NCBI RefSeq assembly: GCF_036075115.1
Contig: NZ_CP107958.1
Coordinates: 3,162,001 to 3,226,000, forward strand
Direction of reading: 5' to 3'
Source: Streptomyces sp. NBC_00377
Lineage (GTDB): Bacteria; Actinomycetota; Actinomycetes; Streptomycetales; Streptomycetaceae
DNA: 64,000 nt
In this document: positions 54,805 through 63,900 of the stretch, piece after piece
Position numbering within the stretch: position 1 is the first letter of the stretch
How the letters are laid out: each line of letters starts with the position of its first letter
Notes under the pieces: model-generated
Databases searched by the model: none
Told to the model about the DNA's origin: nothing
The model's input: only the letters and a program-made list of their open reading frames with translations
Program-made: the position numbers and the translations under genes

Positions 54805-55710
54805 ATGCTGTTCGACAATGAGCGGGTGACCGACCTGCGCCCCCACCTGCCGTCTCCGCTCCGGGAAGTGTCCGACGACCGGTTCGGGCGGCACGGGGTA
54901 CGGCTGCTGCTGAAGCGGGACGACCTGATCCATCCCGAGGTGATCGGCAACAAATGGCGCAAGCTCGCTCCCAACCTGGAGCGGGCGGCGGGCGGAACCC
55001 TCCTGACCTTCGGCGGCGCCTACTCCAACCACCTGCGGGCCACGGCCGCGGCCGGCCGGCTCCTCGGTCTTCCCACGGTGGGGGTGGTGCGCGGCGACGA
55101 ACTGGCCGGCCGGCCGCTGAACCCCTCCCTGGCCCGGTGCGCGGCCGACGGCATGCGCCTGCACTTCGTGGAACGCTCGACGTACCGGCGCAAGACGGAG
55201 CCGGACGTGCTCGAGGCGATCGTGGAAGCGGTCAGGGCACCGGACGCGTACGTGGTCCCCGAGGGCGGCAGCAACGCGGCGGCGGTCCGCGGCTGCCGGG
55301 CGCTGGGCGAGGAGCTCCGCCGCCGTACCGACGTCGTCGTCCTCGCCTGCGGTACCGGCGGCACGCTCGCCGGTCTGGCGGCCGGGCTCGCCCCCGGTCA
55401 GCGGGCCCTGGGCATACCGGTCCTCAGGGGAGGGTTCCTGGAGGACGGCATACAGGCGCTCCAGGAGGATGCCTTCGGCGGCCGACGGGGCGAGTGGACG
55501 CTCGACGAGCGCTTCCACTTCGGCGGGTACGCCCGTGTCACCCCCGGCCTGGAGGCCTTCGCGGCGGACTTCGAGCAGCGCCACGGTGTTCCCGTGGAGC
55601 GTCTGTATGTCGCCAAGTCGCTCTACGGTCTTGTCACCCTCGTGGAGGAGGGCGCCTTCCCGCGCGGGACGACCGTGACGGCCGTGATCACCGGCCGCCC
55701 GTTCCCGTAG
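54805..55710 (+). CDS. 1-aminocyclopropane-1-carboxylate deaminase / D-cysteine desulfhydrase-family protein
   Basis: 301 residues, PLP fold type II. The Schiff-base Lys is in VIGNKWRKLAPN near residue 48 (GNKxRK motif), phosphate-binding loop ACGTGGTLAGL near 188, and TFGGAYSNHLRATAAAG. Probably a D-cysteine desulfhydrase or related lyase giving pyruvate, ammonia and sulfide. Start uncertain: ATG 54805 has a weak site and GTG 54826 is in frame. Divergent from the encapsulin gene. Confidence 0.85.
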   Translation: MLFDNERVTDLRPHLPSPLREVSDDRFGRHGVRLLLKRDDLIHPEVIGNKWRKLAPNLERAAGGTLLTFGGAYSNHLRATAAAGRLLGLPTVGVVRGDELAGRPLNPSLARCAADGMRLHFVERSTYRRKTEPDVLEAIVEAVRAPDAYVVPEGGSNAAAVRGCRALGEELRRRTDVVVLACGTGGTLAGLAAGLAPGQRALGIPVLRGGFLEDGIQALQEDAFGGRRGEWTLDERFHFGGYARVTPGLEAFAADFEQRHGVPVERLYVAKSLYGLVTLVEEGAFPRGTTVTAVITGRPFP

Positions 55711-55749
55711 GAGTGAGGGGACAGCGGTGTACGCGTGCGTGCGCCGGGC

Positions 55750-57348
55750 CTACGCCGTCTCGCGGTAGGCCGCCGCCTCCTCCAGGTCCAGTCGCCGCAG
55801 CAGCGTGCGCAGCATCTCGTCGTCGATGTAGCGGCCGTCCCGCAACCGGACGAACATCTCGCGCTCGGCGCTGATCATCTCGCGCGCGAGGCGCCGGTAG
55901 GTGTCGTCGACGGTTTCGCCGGTGACCGGGTTGGCCTGCCCGAGCCGCTCCCAGACGGCGTTGCGGCGGCGCTCCAGCACGCTGCGCAGGCGGTCGGCCA
56001 GCGGCGGGGGCAGGGCGTTGCGCTCGTCGGACAGGAGCGCGTCCAGACGCTCCTCGGCGACGCGGGAGGCCTGCGCCTGGGCGTTGGCCTCGGCGAGCGT
56101 CGCGGCCTGCGGGTCGGCCTCGGGGAATCTCAGGAGCCGGATCAGCGGGGGCAGGGTCAGTCCCTGCACCACCAGGGTGCCGATGACCGTCGTGAAGGTG
56201 AGGAAGAGGATCAGATTGCGGTGCGGGAAGGGCGCGTCACCGTGGTCCACGGTCAGCGGGATGGAGAAGGCGATGGCCAGCGAGACCACGCCCCGCATGC
56301 CGGCCCAGGCGATGACTATCGGTCCCCGCCACGTCGGGTTGGCCTCCCGCGCGCGGATGCGGGCCGACAGCAGGCGGGGCAGGAAGGTCGCCGGGTACAC
56401 CCAGAGGAAGCGCGTCGCCACGACCACGAGGAAGAGCGCCACGGCGTACCAGGCGGCGTCCAGGCCCTCGTAGGCGCCCAGGCCCTTCAGGACCACGGGG
56501 AGCTGGAGGCCGATCAGGGCGAAGACCGCCGACTCGAGGACGAAGGCGACCATCTTCCACACGGCCTCCTCCTGGAGGCGGGTCGCGAAGTCGACCTCCC
56601 ACGCGCGGTGGCCCAGGTAGAGCGCGACGACGACCACGGCGATGACGCCGGAGGCGTGGAACTGCTCGGCGGCCGAGTACGCGACGAAGGGGATCAGCAG
56701 GGAGAGCGTGTTCTGGAGGAGGGGCTCCTTGAGGTGGGTCCGCAGCCAGTGCAGCGGGGCCATCAGGATCAGGCCGACGGCCGTTCCGCCGACCGCGGCC
56801 ACCAGGAACTCCTCGATGCCACCGGCCCAGGAGGCGCCCTCGCCGACCACGACCGCGAGGGCCACCTTGTAGGCGGTGATCGCGGTGGCGTCGTTCAGCA
56901 GCGACTCGCCCTGGAGGATGGTGGTGATCCGCGAGGGCAGGCCCACCCGGCGTGCCACCGCCGTGGCGGCGACCGCGTCCGGTGGCGCCACCACCGCGCC
57001 CAGCACCAGCGCCGCCGTCAGCGGCAGCCCGGGGACGATCAGGTAGGCGGCCCAGCCGACGGCGAAGGTCGCGAAGAGCACGTACCCGACCGACAGCAGG
57101 GCCACCGGCCGCATCTGGGCGCGCAGGTCGAGGTAGGAGCTGTCGGTGGCCGACGTGTACAGCAGCGGCGGCAGCAGGAGCGGCAGTACCACGTCCGGGT
57201 CAAGGGTGTAGTCGGGCACCCCGGGCACGTAGGACACCACCAGGCCGACCGCCACCAGCAGCAGCGGCGCGGGCACCGGGGTGCGCCGTGCCGCGGCCGC
57301 GACCGCCGCGCTGCCGGCCACCAGCAACAGCAGTGGCATCACGTCCAT
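55750..57348 (-). CDS. Na+/H+ antiporter (CPA1/NhaP-like)
   Basis: 532 residues with about 12 membrane helices. The ion-binding segment ILQGESLLNDATAI near residue 160 and ALVLGAVVAPPDAVAATA near 130 carry the conserved acidic residues. A 130-residue cytosolic C-terminal tail (ANAQAQASRVAEERLDALLS onward) probably regulates activity by pH or nucleotides. Start ATG 57348 chosen; the reading upstream is charged and not family-like. Extrudes Na+ for protons. Confidence 0.93.
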   Translation of the reverse strand: MDVMPLLLLVAGSAAVAAAARRTPVPAPLLLVAVGLVVSYVPGVPDYTLDPDVVLPLLLPPLLYTSATDSSYLDLRAQMRPVALLSVGYVLFATFAVGWAAYLIVPGLPLTAALVLGAVVAPPDAVAATAVARRVGLPSRITTILQGESLLNDATAITAYKVALAVVVGEGASWAGGIEEFLVAAVGGTAVGLILMAPLHWLRTHLKEPLLQNTLSLLIPFVAYSAAEQFHASGVIAVVVVALYLGHRAWEVDFATRLQEEAVWKMVAFVLESAVFALIGLQLPVVLKGLGAYEGLDAAWYAVALFLVVVATRFLWVYPATFLPRLLSARIRAREANPTWRGPIVIAWAGMRGVVSLAIAFSIPLTVDHGDAPFPHRNLILFLTFTTVIGTLVVQGLTLPPLIRLLRFPEADPQAATLAEANAQAQASRVAEERLDALLSDERNALPPPLADRLRSVLERRRNAVWERLGQANPVTGETVDDTYRRLAREMISAEREMFVRLRDGRYIDDEMLRTLLRRLDLEEAAAYRETA

Positions 57349-57407
57349 GTCCTGCCCGCCCTCGTTTTCCGCGCGGTCGTCCGCACGCCCGTCGTAATCT
57401 GGCAATC

Positions 57408-57668
57408 ATGAAACAGTGCACGCACGCCGACGCGCTGCCCCACCCCGAACCCGTCCCCCTCGGCGAGACGTGTCCGGAGTGCCTGCGGGACGGCACCCAT
57501 CCTGTGCAACTGCGGTTGTGCCTGACGTGCGGCCACGTCGGCTGCTGCGACTCGTCGCCGAGCCGGCACGCGACGGAGCACCACAAGGAGTCGGGTCATC
57601 CGGTGATGCGGACCTTCGAACCCGGCGAGAACTGGCGCTGGTGTTTCGTCGACCATGTGCTCGTATGA
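57408..57668 (+). CDS. UBP-type zinc-finger protein
   Basis: 86 residues: CTHADALPHPEPVPLGETCPEC, then LRLCLTCGHVGCCDSSPSRHATEHHKESGHP. The Cys/His spacing is that of the eukaryotic ubiquitin-hydrolase (UBP) zinc finger, common as a solo protein in actinobacteria, possibly binding C-terminal Gly-Gly tails. No ribosome-binding site; TAATCT at 57395-57400 puts transcription start at the ATG, so probably leaderless. Confidence 0.93.
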   Translation: MKQCTHADALPHPEPVPLGETCPECLRDGTHPVQLRLCLTCGHVGCCDSSPSRHATEHHKESGHPVMRTFEPGENWRWCFVDHVLV

Positions 57669-58009
57669 GGAGACCATGCCACGTACAGACCCTTTCGGTG
57701 CGCCCCGGCCCCGCGTGAACTTCCGAGGCGGTGCGAGCGTTGAACTCATGAGACGCTCCGGCCGTCCGGCGGGTACGGTTCGACCATCTGACGCCTGGGT
57801 ACGTCAACCCGGCGCGCCCTCTTCCCATTTGGGCCGACGGACCTCTAGACACGGAGCGTGTTCACAGCTTTACTGTGAGTGACGTCAGGGGTTGGGGTCC
57901 CGGGGACAGGAAACTTGAGAGCGCGATAGCGTCACCGCTGCACCACCCATGCGTTACCCCGGGGGGCGACCCTCGGCCCCGAAAAGCTTGTACCACCTTG
58001 GAGGTGAGG
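57669..58009 (+). other. Regulatory region of the anti-sigma/sigH operon
   Basis: A 341-nt spacer. It contains two GGGTAC hexamers, typical of SigB-family -10 elements, at 57771-57776 and 57797-57802. The second has GGTT (57777-57780) 16 nt upstream, giving GNNT-N16-GGGTAC. A reading frame at 57675-57882 has no ribosome-binding site and no resemblance to known proteins. Confidence 0.5.
57777..57802 (+). promoter_or_regulatory. Candidate SigB/SigH-type promoter
   Basis: GGTT-N16-GGGTAC matches the GNNT-N14-16-GGGTAC/T consensus for Streptomyces SigB-like sigma factors. It would give autoregulation of the sigH operon. Confidence 0.55.
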
Positions 58010-58423
58010 GTGTCCCAGATCGCAGGCGAGCCCGCGACCCAGGACTTCGTCGAAGTCCGGCTGCCGGCTGCGGGTGCCTACCTGTCGGTGCTGCGGACGG
58101 CCACGGCCGGCCTCGCGGCCCGTTTGGACTTCACCCTGGACGAGATCGAGGACCTGCGCATCGCGGTGGACGAGGCCTGCGCGATCCTGCTCCAGCAGGC
58201 CGTGCCCGGCTCGGTTCTCAGCTGTGTGTTCCGACTCGTCGACGACTCGCTGGAAGTCACCGTCTCCGCGCCGACCACGGACGGGCACGCCCCCTCGCGG
58301 GACACCTTCGCCTGGACCGTCCTGTCCGCCCTCGCGGGCAAGGTGTCCTCCGCCGTCGACGAGGACAAGACCGTGACGATCAGCCTCTACAAACAACGCG
58401 GCGCGGGACCCGGGCCGGCGTGA
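58010..58423 (+). CDS. Anti-sigma factor of SigH (UshX/PrsH, SpoIIAB/RsbW-like)
   Basis: 137 residues with a GHKL kinase fold: VEVRLPAAGAYLSVLRTATA, TLDEIEDLRIAVDEACAILL (N-box) and AVDEDKTVTISLYK at the end. It is shorter at the G-boxes than RsbW, as in the known SigH anti-sigma factor. It holds SigH inactive until stress. GTG 58010 has TTGGAGGTGAG directly upstream; the longer in-frame reading is not supported. Overlaps sigH by GTGA. Confidence 0.93.
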   Translation: MSQIAGEPATQDFVEVRLPAAGAYLSVLRTATAGLAARLDFTLDEIEDLRIAVDEACAILLQQAVPGSVLSCVFRLVDDSLEVTVSAPTTDGHAPSRDTFAWTVLSALAGKVSSAVDEDKTVTISLYKQRGAGPGPA

Positions 58424-59532
58424 GGAACGGGGACGGGCCGGTGCGGGACGAAGAGCGCGGCGCACGGGAGCTGCCGGCCGGAAAGGCCGACATTCCCGTC
58501 TCTCCGGACGGTTCCCGACGCATGGCGGACGGTATCGACGGCATTCCGGAGCAGGCCCGGCCGCATCCGGAGGACGACTCGGCCTCCGCGCAGGCCGGTC
58601 CGCCGGAAGGCGCCGTGCAGGGCTCGCCTCGGGAGAGGCGGATCGGGGGCTCGCCCCCAGGCCGAGCAGAGGCGAGGGCTCGACAGAGGGCGACGGGCGG
58701 GACAATGAGCGAGCACGGGCGAGACGGCGAACAGAGCGTGCCGGGCACGCGGCACGAACCACCGGCAACCCCCGTGGCGGGGGACCGCAGCGGGGCACGC
58801 GCGATGTTCGTCGAGCTGCGCAAGCTCGAGAGCACCAGTGCCGAGTACGCGGAGATGCGCAACCAGCTGGTCCGCATGCATCTGCCGCTCGTCGAGCACC
58901 TCGCGCGGCGCTTCCGCAACCGCGGCGAGCCGCTCGACGACCTCACCCAGGTCGCCACCATCGGCCTGATCAAGTCGGTCGACCGCTTCGACCCGGAGCG
59001 CGGCGTGGAGTTCTCCACGTACGCGACCCCGACGGTGGTCGGCGAGATCAAGCGGCACTTCCGTGACAAGGGCTGGGCGGTGCGGGTGCCGCGTCGGCTC
59101 CAGGAGCTGCGCCTGGCGCTGACCACGGCGACGGCCGAGCTGTCGCAGCAGCACGGCCGCTCCCCCACGGTCCATGAGCTCGCCGAGAAGCTGGCCATCT
59201 CGGAGGAGGAGGTCCTGGAGGGCCTGGAGTCGGCCAACGCGTACTCCACGCTCTCGCTGGACGTGCCCGACACCGACGACGAGTCGCCGGCCGTCGCGGA
59301 CACCCTCGGCGCGGAGGACGAGGCGCTGGAGGGCGTCGAGTACCGGGAGTCCCTCAAGCCGCTCCTGGAGGACCTCCCGCCGCGCGAGAAGCGGATCCTG
59401 CTGCTGCGGTTCTTCGGCAACATGACCCAGTCGCAGATCGCGCAGGAGGTCGGCATCTCACAGATGCACGTCTCGCGTCTGCTGGCCCGCACGCTGGCCC
59501 AGCTGCGGGAGAAGCTGCTCGTCGAGGAGTAG
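58420..59532 (+). CDS. sigH: Stress sigma factor SigH (SigB/SigF family)
   Basis: 370 residues if begun at GTG 58420, coupled to the anti-sigma gene. The sigma core occupies the C-terminal 235 residues: region 2 LVRMHLPLVEHLARRFRNRG, GLIKSVDRFDPERGVEFSTY; region 3; region 4 GNMTQSQIAQEVGISQMHVS. The 130-residue disordered N-extension (rich in Asp, Glu, Pro) holds further in-frame starts at 58522, 58705 and 58804. Multiple SigH forms from alternative starts and processing are known in S. coelicolor. Role: osmotic and general stress, aerial growth. Confidence 0.95.
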   Translation: MRNGDGPVRDEERGARELPAGKADIPVSPDGSRRMADGIDGIPEQARPHPEDDSASAQAGPPEGAVQGSPRERRIGGSPPGRAEARARQRATGGTMSEHGRDGEQSVPGTRHEPPATPVAGDRSGARAMFVELRKLESTSAEYAEMRNQLVRMHLPLVEHLARRFRNRGEPLDDLTQVATIGLIKSVDRFDPERGVEFSTYATPTVVGEIKRHFRDKGWAVRVPRRLQELRLALTTATAELSQQHGRSPTVHELAEKLAISEEEVLEGLESANAYSTLSLDVPDTDDESPAVADTLGAEDEALEGVEYRESLKPLLEDLPPREKRILLLRFFGNMTQSQIAQEVGISQMHVSRLLARTLAQLREKLLVEE

Positions 59533-59582
59533 CGCAGCGCGGTATGCAGCGCGGGATCGACGGGGCGGCGGTGGAACAGCGG

Positions 59583-60113
59583 CTACTCCGACGCGCGGCC
59601 GGGCCCCCGGATCCCGAGGGCCCGGGTCGTCTCCTTGTTGACGATCAGGACGAGCGACGCGACGGCGACGGCGGCGAGCGCGATGCCCGCCGGGATCGCC
59701 AGACTGTCGGCCTGGAGCAGGTTGTAGGCCACCGGCAGCGCCATGATCTGCGTGATGACGGCGGGCCCGCGGCTCCAGCCGCGCAGCCTCAGCAGCCCTC
59801 CGGCGGCGAGCAGCGGCAGCAGCGCGAGCACGATCAGCGTGACCCCGCCGGTGACGGCCTGCCCGCGGTCGTCCGGGTCGCCGCCGATCCCGAGGACGAG
59901 CATCCACAGCCCGCCGACGACCAGCGCCAGCCCTTCCAGGGCGACGAGCACGGCGGCGTACGTCAGCCGGCGGGGGCGGGAACCGGCGGTTTCCGGGGCC
60001 GCTTCCGGGGCGGCGGGGGTCTGGTCACTGCTCACTCCTGAAGGGTAGCCCGCGGTCCGATCGCCCGCCGGGCCGCCCGCGAGCAGGGCCGCGTCGCCCG
60101 TGTCGAGGCTCAC
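59583..60113 (-). CDS. Small integral membrane protein
   Basis: 176 residues if started at GTG 60113, or 150 from GTG 60035 (SSDQTPAAPEAAPE start). Four hydrophobic helices: YAAVLVALEGLALVVGGLWM, VTLIVLALLPLLAAGGLL, a short third, and ALAAVAVASLVLIV. A disordered Pro/Ala N-tail comes first. No family recognised. Convergent with sigH, divergent from the lipid-kinase gene. Confidence 0.75.
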   Translation of the reverse strand: MSLDTGDAALLAGGPAGDRTAGYPSGVSSDQTPAAPEAAPETAGSRPRRLTYAAVLVALEGLALVVGGLWMLVLGIGGDPDDRGQAVTGGVTLIVLALLPLLAAGGLLRLRGWSRGPAVITQIMALPVAYNLLQADSLAIPAGIALAAVAVASLVLIVNKETTRALGIRGPGRASE

Positions 60114-60181
60114 CCCGCGATCTCTTACCCGATCCCCACCTGGCCTGTGCCCGGTACCACCCAGTAGGTACGCTGCAACTC

Positions 60182-61150
60182 ATGCGTGCACTTCTCGTGG
60201 TCAATCCGGCGGCAACCACTACCAGTGCACGGACGCGCGACGTCCTCATCCACGCGCTCGCGAGCGAGATGAAGCTCGACGCGGTCACCACGGAGTACCG
60301 GGGGCACGCGCGCGATCTGGGCCGGCAGGCCGCGGACAGCGGGAACGTCGACCTGGTCGTGGCGCTCGGCGGCGACGGGACGGTCAACGAGGTCGTCAAC
60401 GGTCTTCTGCACGCGGGCCCCGATCCGGAGAGCCTGCCCGGCCTCGCGGTCGTCCCCGGTGGTTCCACCAATGTCTTCGCCCGTGCCCTGGGGCTGCCCA
60501 ACGACCCGGTGGAGGCCACCGGCGCGCTGCTGGACGCCCTGCGTGAGGGCAGCGAGCGTACGGTCGGACTCGGCCTGGCCGCGGGCACGCCCGGCACGGA
60601 GGACGAGGCGGTGCCGTCGCGCTGGTTCACCTTCAACGCCGGGCTCGGCTTCGACGCCGGAGTGGTGGGGCGGGTGGAGCAGCAGCGCGAGCGCGGCAGG
60701 AGATCCACACACGCTCTCTACATCCGCCAGGCCGTTCGCCAGTTGTTGGGTGAGTCACAGCGACGGCACGGGTCGATCACGCTGGAACGGGAAGGCGTCG
60801 AACCGGTGACCGATTTGGTGCTGTCCATAGTCTGCAATACGGCTCCGTGGACCTATCTGGGCAATCGCCCGGTGTACGCGTCGCCTAAGGCCTCGTTCGA
60901 TACAGGGCTCGACGTACTCGGTCTCAGCCGTCTGTCCACGGCCTCGGTTGCCCGATATGGCACCCAGTTGCTCACTTCGTCCCCCGAGCGGGGACCACAC
61001 GGCAAGCATGCGGTCTCACTGCACGATCTGGACCGGTTCACCTTGCATTCGAAGGTCCCTTTGCCCCTTCAGATGGACGGTGACCACCTGGGGCTGCGAA
61101 CAAGCGTGACGTTCACAGGCGTACGCCGTGCACTGCGTGTGATTGTGTGA
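60182..61150 (+). CDS. Diacylglycerol kinase-family lipid kinase
   Basis: 322 residues. The catalytic-domain motif VVALGGDGTVNEVVNGLLH is near residue 60, LAVVPGGSTNVFARALGLPN near 85, and FTFNAGLGFDAGVV near 150: standard DAGK/sphingosine-kinase-like. It phosphorylates a lipid such as diacylglycerol, at the inner membrane face. There is no ribosome-binding site: TACGCT (60169-60174) then 7 nt before ATG 60182 suggests a leaderless transcript. Confidence 0.92.
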   Translation: MRALLVVNPAATTTSARTRDVLIHALASEMKLDAVTTEYRGHARDLGRQAADSGNVDLVVALGGDGTVNEVVNGLLHAGPDPESLPGLAVVPGGSTNVFARALGLPNDPVEATGALLDALREGSERTVGLGLAAGTPGTEDEAVPSRWFTFNAGLGFDAGVVGRVEQQRERGRRSTHALYIRQAVRQLLGESQRRHGSITLEREGVEPVTDLVLSIVCNTAPWTYLGNRPVYASPKASFDTGLDVLGLSRLSTASVARYGTQLLTSSPERGPHGKHAVSLHDLDRFTLHSKVPLPLQMDGDHLGLRTSVTFTGVRRALRVIV

Positions 61151-61468
61151 GCAGAAAGGGCTGAAGTCCTTTCACTCGAACGTTTAGGCCAGGATCCACC
61201 CCATGGAAGTACGGCTGTGACCTAGTCGACACCGAGGAATCAAAAAAAACTTTCCGGTAGGGGTTGTATCCGCCGCTGAGGTTTGCGAGTCTCTACGTGG
61301 CGATCGGGACAGCCCGCAACACCGGCATCCACTGATCACCGGAACCCCTCTTCAAACACCAGGACCACGCCAGGGAACTGGCTGGTGGCCCTTCACTTGT
61401 TGAGGGATTCGTGAAAGCGTTCACATTCACAAGCAACCTGCACGTAATACCAAGGAGAGGTAGCAGCC
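61151..61468 (+). other. Leader/promoter region of wblE
   Basis: A 318-nt spacer. A weak hairpin GAAAGG/CCTTTC (61154-61173) follows the lipid-kinase stop. An unusual A8 run lies at 61243-61250. GGAAT at 61236-61240 is followed by GTT only 22 nt on, not the SigR spacing. The promoter itself could not be assigned. Confidence 0.4.
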
Positions 61469-61726
61469 ATGGACTGGCGTCACAACGCCGTTTGCCGCGA
61501 GGAAGACCCCGAGCTCTTCTTCCCCATCGGCAACACCGGTCCTGCGCTGCTGCAGATCGAGGAAGCCAAGGCCGTCTGCCGTCGCTGCCCGGTTATGGAG
61601 CAGTGTCTGCAGTGGGCGCTCGAGTCCGGCCAGGACTCCGGCGTCTGGGGTGGCCTCAGCGAGGACGAGCGTCGCGCCATGAAGCGCCGCGCCGCCCGCA
61701 ACCGGGCCCGCCAGGCAACCGCCTGA
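61469..61726 (+). CDS. wblE: WhiB-family iron-sulfur regulator WblE
   Basis: 85 residues. The four cluster-binding Cys are Cys9 (HNAVCREED), then Cys37, Cys40 and Cys46 in KAVCRRCPVMEQCLQW. The turn GVWGGLSEDERR follows, then a basic helix KRRAARNRARQ for DNA contact. It matches WblE/WhiB1, a nitric-oxide- and oxygen-sensitive 4Fe-4S protein that binds the principal sigma factor. ATG 61469 has AAGGAGAGG upstream. WblE-type proteins are essential or nearly so in actinobacteria. Confidence 0.96.
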   Translation: MDWRHNAVCREEDPELFFPIGNTGPALLQIEEAKAVCRRCPVMEQCLQWALESGQDSGVWGGLSEDERRAMKRRAARNRARQATA

Positions 61727-61844
61727 CAACACCCGCCCCGCAAGCCTGAGCTTGGCGGCGCGTACAGCGAGTACGCATCTCCCGCCCCCGAGCCGCAGCG
61801 CGCAGTACCCCCGATGCGCAGCACACGCTGGCAACGAGCATTCG

Positions 61845-61873
61845 AGCCCCGGACCCCTGAACGGTCCGGGGCT
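61845..61873 (+). terminator. wblE terminator
   Basis: AGCCCCGGACC (61845-61855) and GGTCCGGGGCT (61863-61873), followed by TCTT. It lies between the convergent wblE and histidine-kinase genes. Confidence 0.8.
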
Positions 61874-61910
61874 TCTTGCTGCGCCGTGCGCCCGTGCCGT
61901 CGGACAGCCG

Positions 61911-63386
61911 CTACTTCTGCGCGCTCACCGGGATGTCCAGGATCACCTGCGTACCGCGCTCCGGCGCCGGGACCATGTCGAAGGTTCCGCCCAACTCGCC
62001 CTCCACCAGCGTCCGTACGATCTGGAGGCCGAGGTTGCCTGAGGTGTGCGGGTCGAAACCCGCGGGCAGGCCGACGCCGTCGTCCTGGACGGTGACCAGC
62101 AGACGGCCCTCCTTCGTGGTGCCGCCGCGGATGGCGGAGACCTCGACCGTGCCGGTGTCGCCCTCCACGAAACCGTGCTCCAGGGCGTTCTGGAGGATCT
62201 CGGTGAGCACCATGGACAGCGGGGTGGCGACCTCGGCGTCCAGGATGCCGAAGCGTCCGCTGCGCCGGCCGGCGACCTTGCCCGGGGAGATCTCGGCGAC
62301 CATCGCCAGCACACGGTCGGCGATCTCGTCGAACTCCACCCGCTCGTCCAGGTTCTGAGACAACGTCTCATGCACGATGGCGATCGAGCCGACCCGGCGG
62401 ACCGCCTCCTCCAGGGCCTCCCGACCGCGCTCGGACTCGATACGCCGGGCCTGGAGCCGCAACAGGGCCGCCACCGTCTGGAGGTTGTTCTTCACCCGGT
62501 GGTGGATCTCCCGGATGGTCGCGTCCTTGGTGATCAACTCGCGCTCTCGGCGGCGCAGTTCGGTGACGTCACGCAGGAGCACGAGCGCGCCGATGCGGGT
62601 GCCCTTCGGCTTGAGCGGGATCGCCCGGAACTGGATGACCCCGTCCCTGGCCTCGATCTCGAACTCGCGGGGCGCCCAGCCGCTGGCGACCTTGGCGAGC
62701 GCCTCGTCCACCGGACCCCGGGTCGGAGCGAGTTCCGCGGTGGTCAGGCCGAGGTGCTGGCCGACCAGGTCGGAGGCGAGGCCCATGCGGTGGTAGGCCG
62801 ACAGCGCGTTCGGGGAGGCGTACTGGACGATGCCGTCGCCGTCCACGCGGATCAGGCCGTCGCCGACGCGCGGGGCCGCGTCCATGTCCATCTGCTGGTT
62901 GGGGAACGGGAAGGAACCGGCCGCGATCATCTGCGCGAGGTCCGAGGCGCTCTGGAGGTAGGTGAGTTCCAGACGGCTCGGGGTGCGCACGGTGAGCAGG
63001 TTGGTGTTGCGGGCGATGACCCCGAGGACGCGCCCCTCACGCCGTACGGGGATCGACTCGACCCGGACGGGGACCTCCTCGCGCCATTCCGGGTCGCCCT
63101 CGCGCACGATCCGGCCCTCGTCCAGGGCGGCGTCCAGGAGGGGGCGGCGGCCGCGCGGGACGAGGTGGCCGACCATGTCGTCCTGGTAGGAGGTCGGGCC
63201 CGTGTTGGGCCGCATCTGGGCGACGGAGACATAGCGGGTGCCGTCACGGGTGGGGACCCACAGGACGAGGTCGGCGAAGGAGAGGTCGGAGAGCAGTTGC
63301 CACTCCGAGACCAGCAGGTGGAGCCACTCGAGGTCGGAGTCGTCGAGTGCGGTGTGCTGGCGTACGAGTTCGTTCATGGAGGGCAC
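61911..63386 (-). CDS. pdtaS: PdtaS-like sensor histidine kinase (HisKA_2)
   Basis: 491 residues, no membrane helix. An N-terminal GAF-like domain (LLSDLSFADLVLWVPTRDGT onward), then a PAS domain (about 180-290; VQYASPNALSAYHRMGL). HisKA_2 follows with the phospho-His in IREIHHRVKNNLQTVAALL near 305, and HATPase with LTEILQNALEHGF, QDDGVGLPAG and GNLGLQIV. It matches mycobacterial PdtaS, a soluble kinase whose partner is an ANTAR RNA-binding regulator encoded elsewhere. The GTG start is consistent with leaderless transcription (TACGCT 63399-63394, then 7 nt); ATG 63377 is the alternative. Confidence 0.92.
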   Translation of the reverse strand: MPSMNELVRQHTALDDSDLEWLHLLVSEWQLLSDLSFADLVLWVPTRDGTRYVSVAQMRPNTGPTSYQDDMVGHLVPRGRRPLLDAALDEGRIVREGDPEWREEVPVRVESIPVRREGRVLGVIARNTNLLTVRTPSRLELTYLQSASDLAQMIAAGSFPFPNQQMDMDAAPRVGDGLIRVDGDGIVQYASPNALSAYHRMGLASDLVGQHLGLTTAELAPTRGPVDEALAKVASGWAPREFEIEARDGVIQFRAIPLKPKGTRIGALVLLRDVTELRRRERELITKDATIREIHHRVKNNLQTVAALLRLQARRIESERGREALEEAVRRVGSIAIVHETLSQNLDERVEFDEIADRVLAMVAEISPGKVAGRRSGRFGILDAEVATPLSMVLTEILQNALEHGFVEGDTGTVEVSAIRGGTTKEGRLLVTVQDDGVGLPAGFDPHTSGNLGLQIVRTLVEGELGGTFDMVPAPERGTQVILDIPVSAQK

Positions 63387-63659
63387 GTCTGCGAGCGTAC
63401 CCGTGGGTCTGTGCGTGGCCTAAACCCGTCGGCGGCGCGCGCTCGGCGCGGGGCCCGGAAAACACCCGCGGGCCGCGGCGCCTGGGAGGGACCCTCAGCC
63501 CTCCCGGCACCGCAGCCCGGAGCAGTATCGGCCGCGGGGTGTGCGGTCCCGTCGACCGAAGGTTGAGGAACCGGGGCAGTCAGGGCAGAGAGCTCCGGGT
63601 CCTCGGTCCGCCTTCCTGTGCGGGGAAGACGGAAGTTCTGCGTCTCGCTACCTTGCCAT

Positions 63660-63675
63660 TGTGGACTAGACCACT
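63660..63675. promoter_or_regulatory. DasR-type dre site (upstream copy)
   Basis: TGTGGACTAGACCACT is a near-perfect palindrome (one mismatched pair) and matches the dre consensus around TGGTCTAGACCA. It is 287 nt before nagB and 274 nt from the kinase start. Confidence 0.75.
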
Positions 63676-63900
63676 AGGGGTGTCCATGCCTGGAAGGCTG
63701 TCTGTCGTGGTGGCTGTGCGGACGCTCTGACATCCACAACGCAGCCTAGCCTGTGCGGGTTCCCGCGCGGGGCCGGAAGGGCGGGACATTTTCGGCGCTC
63801 CGCCCCGGACACGGCCGCCCGGCCCCTTCCTCCGCCCCCGCCCGCACCCACACCCGCACCCGAGACGGGCGCGGCCGATTCTGTTAGATTGACCCCATAG

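Noticed and set aside
57675..57882. Small plus-strand frame upstream of the anti-sigma gene
   Set aside because: Overlaps the probable SigB-type promoter, has no ribosome-binding site and looks compositional.
61236..61265. SigR-type promoter upstream of wblE
   Set aside because: GGAAT and GTT are present, but the spacing is 22 nt instead of 18-19.
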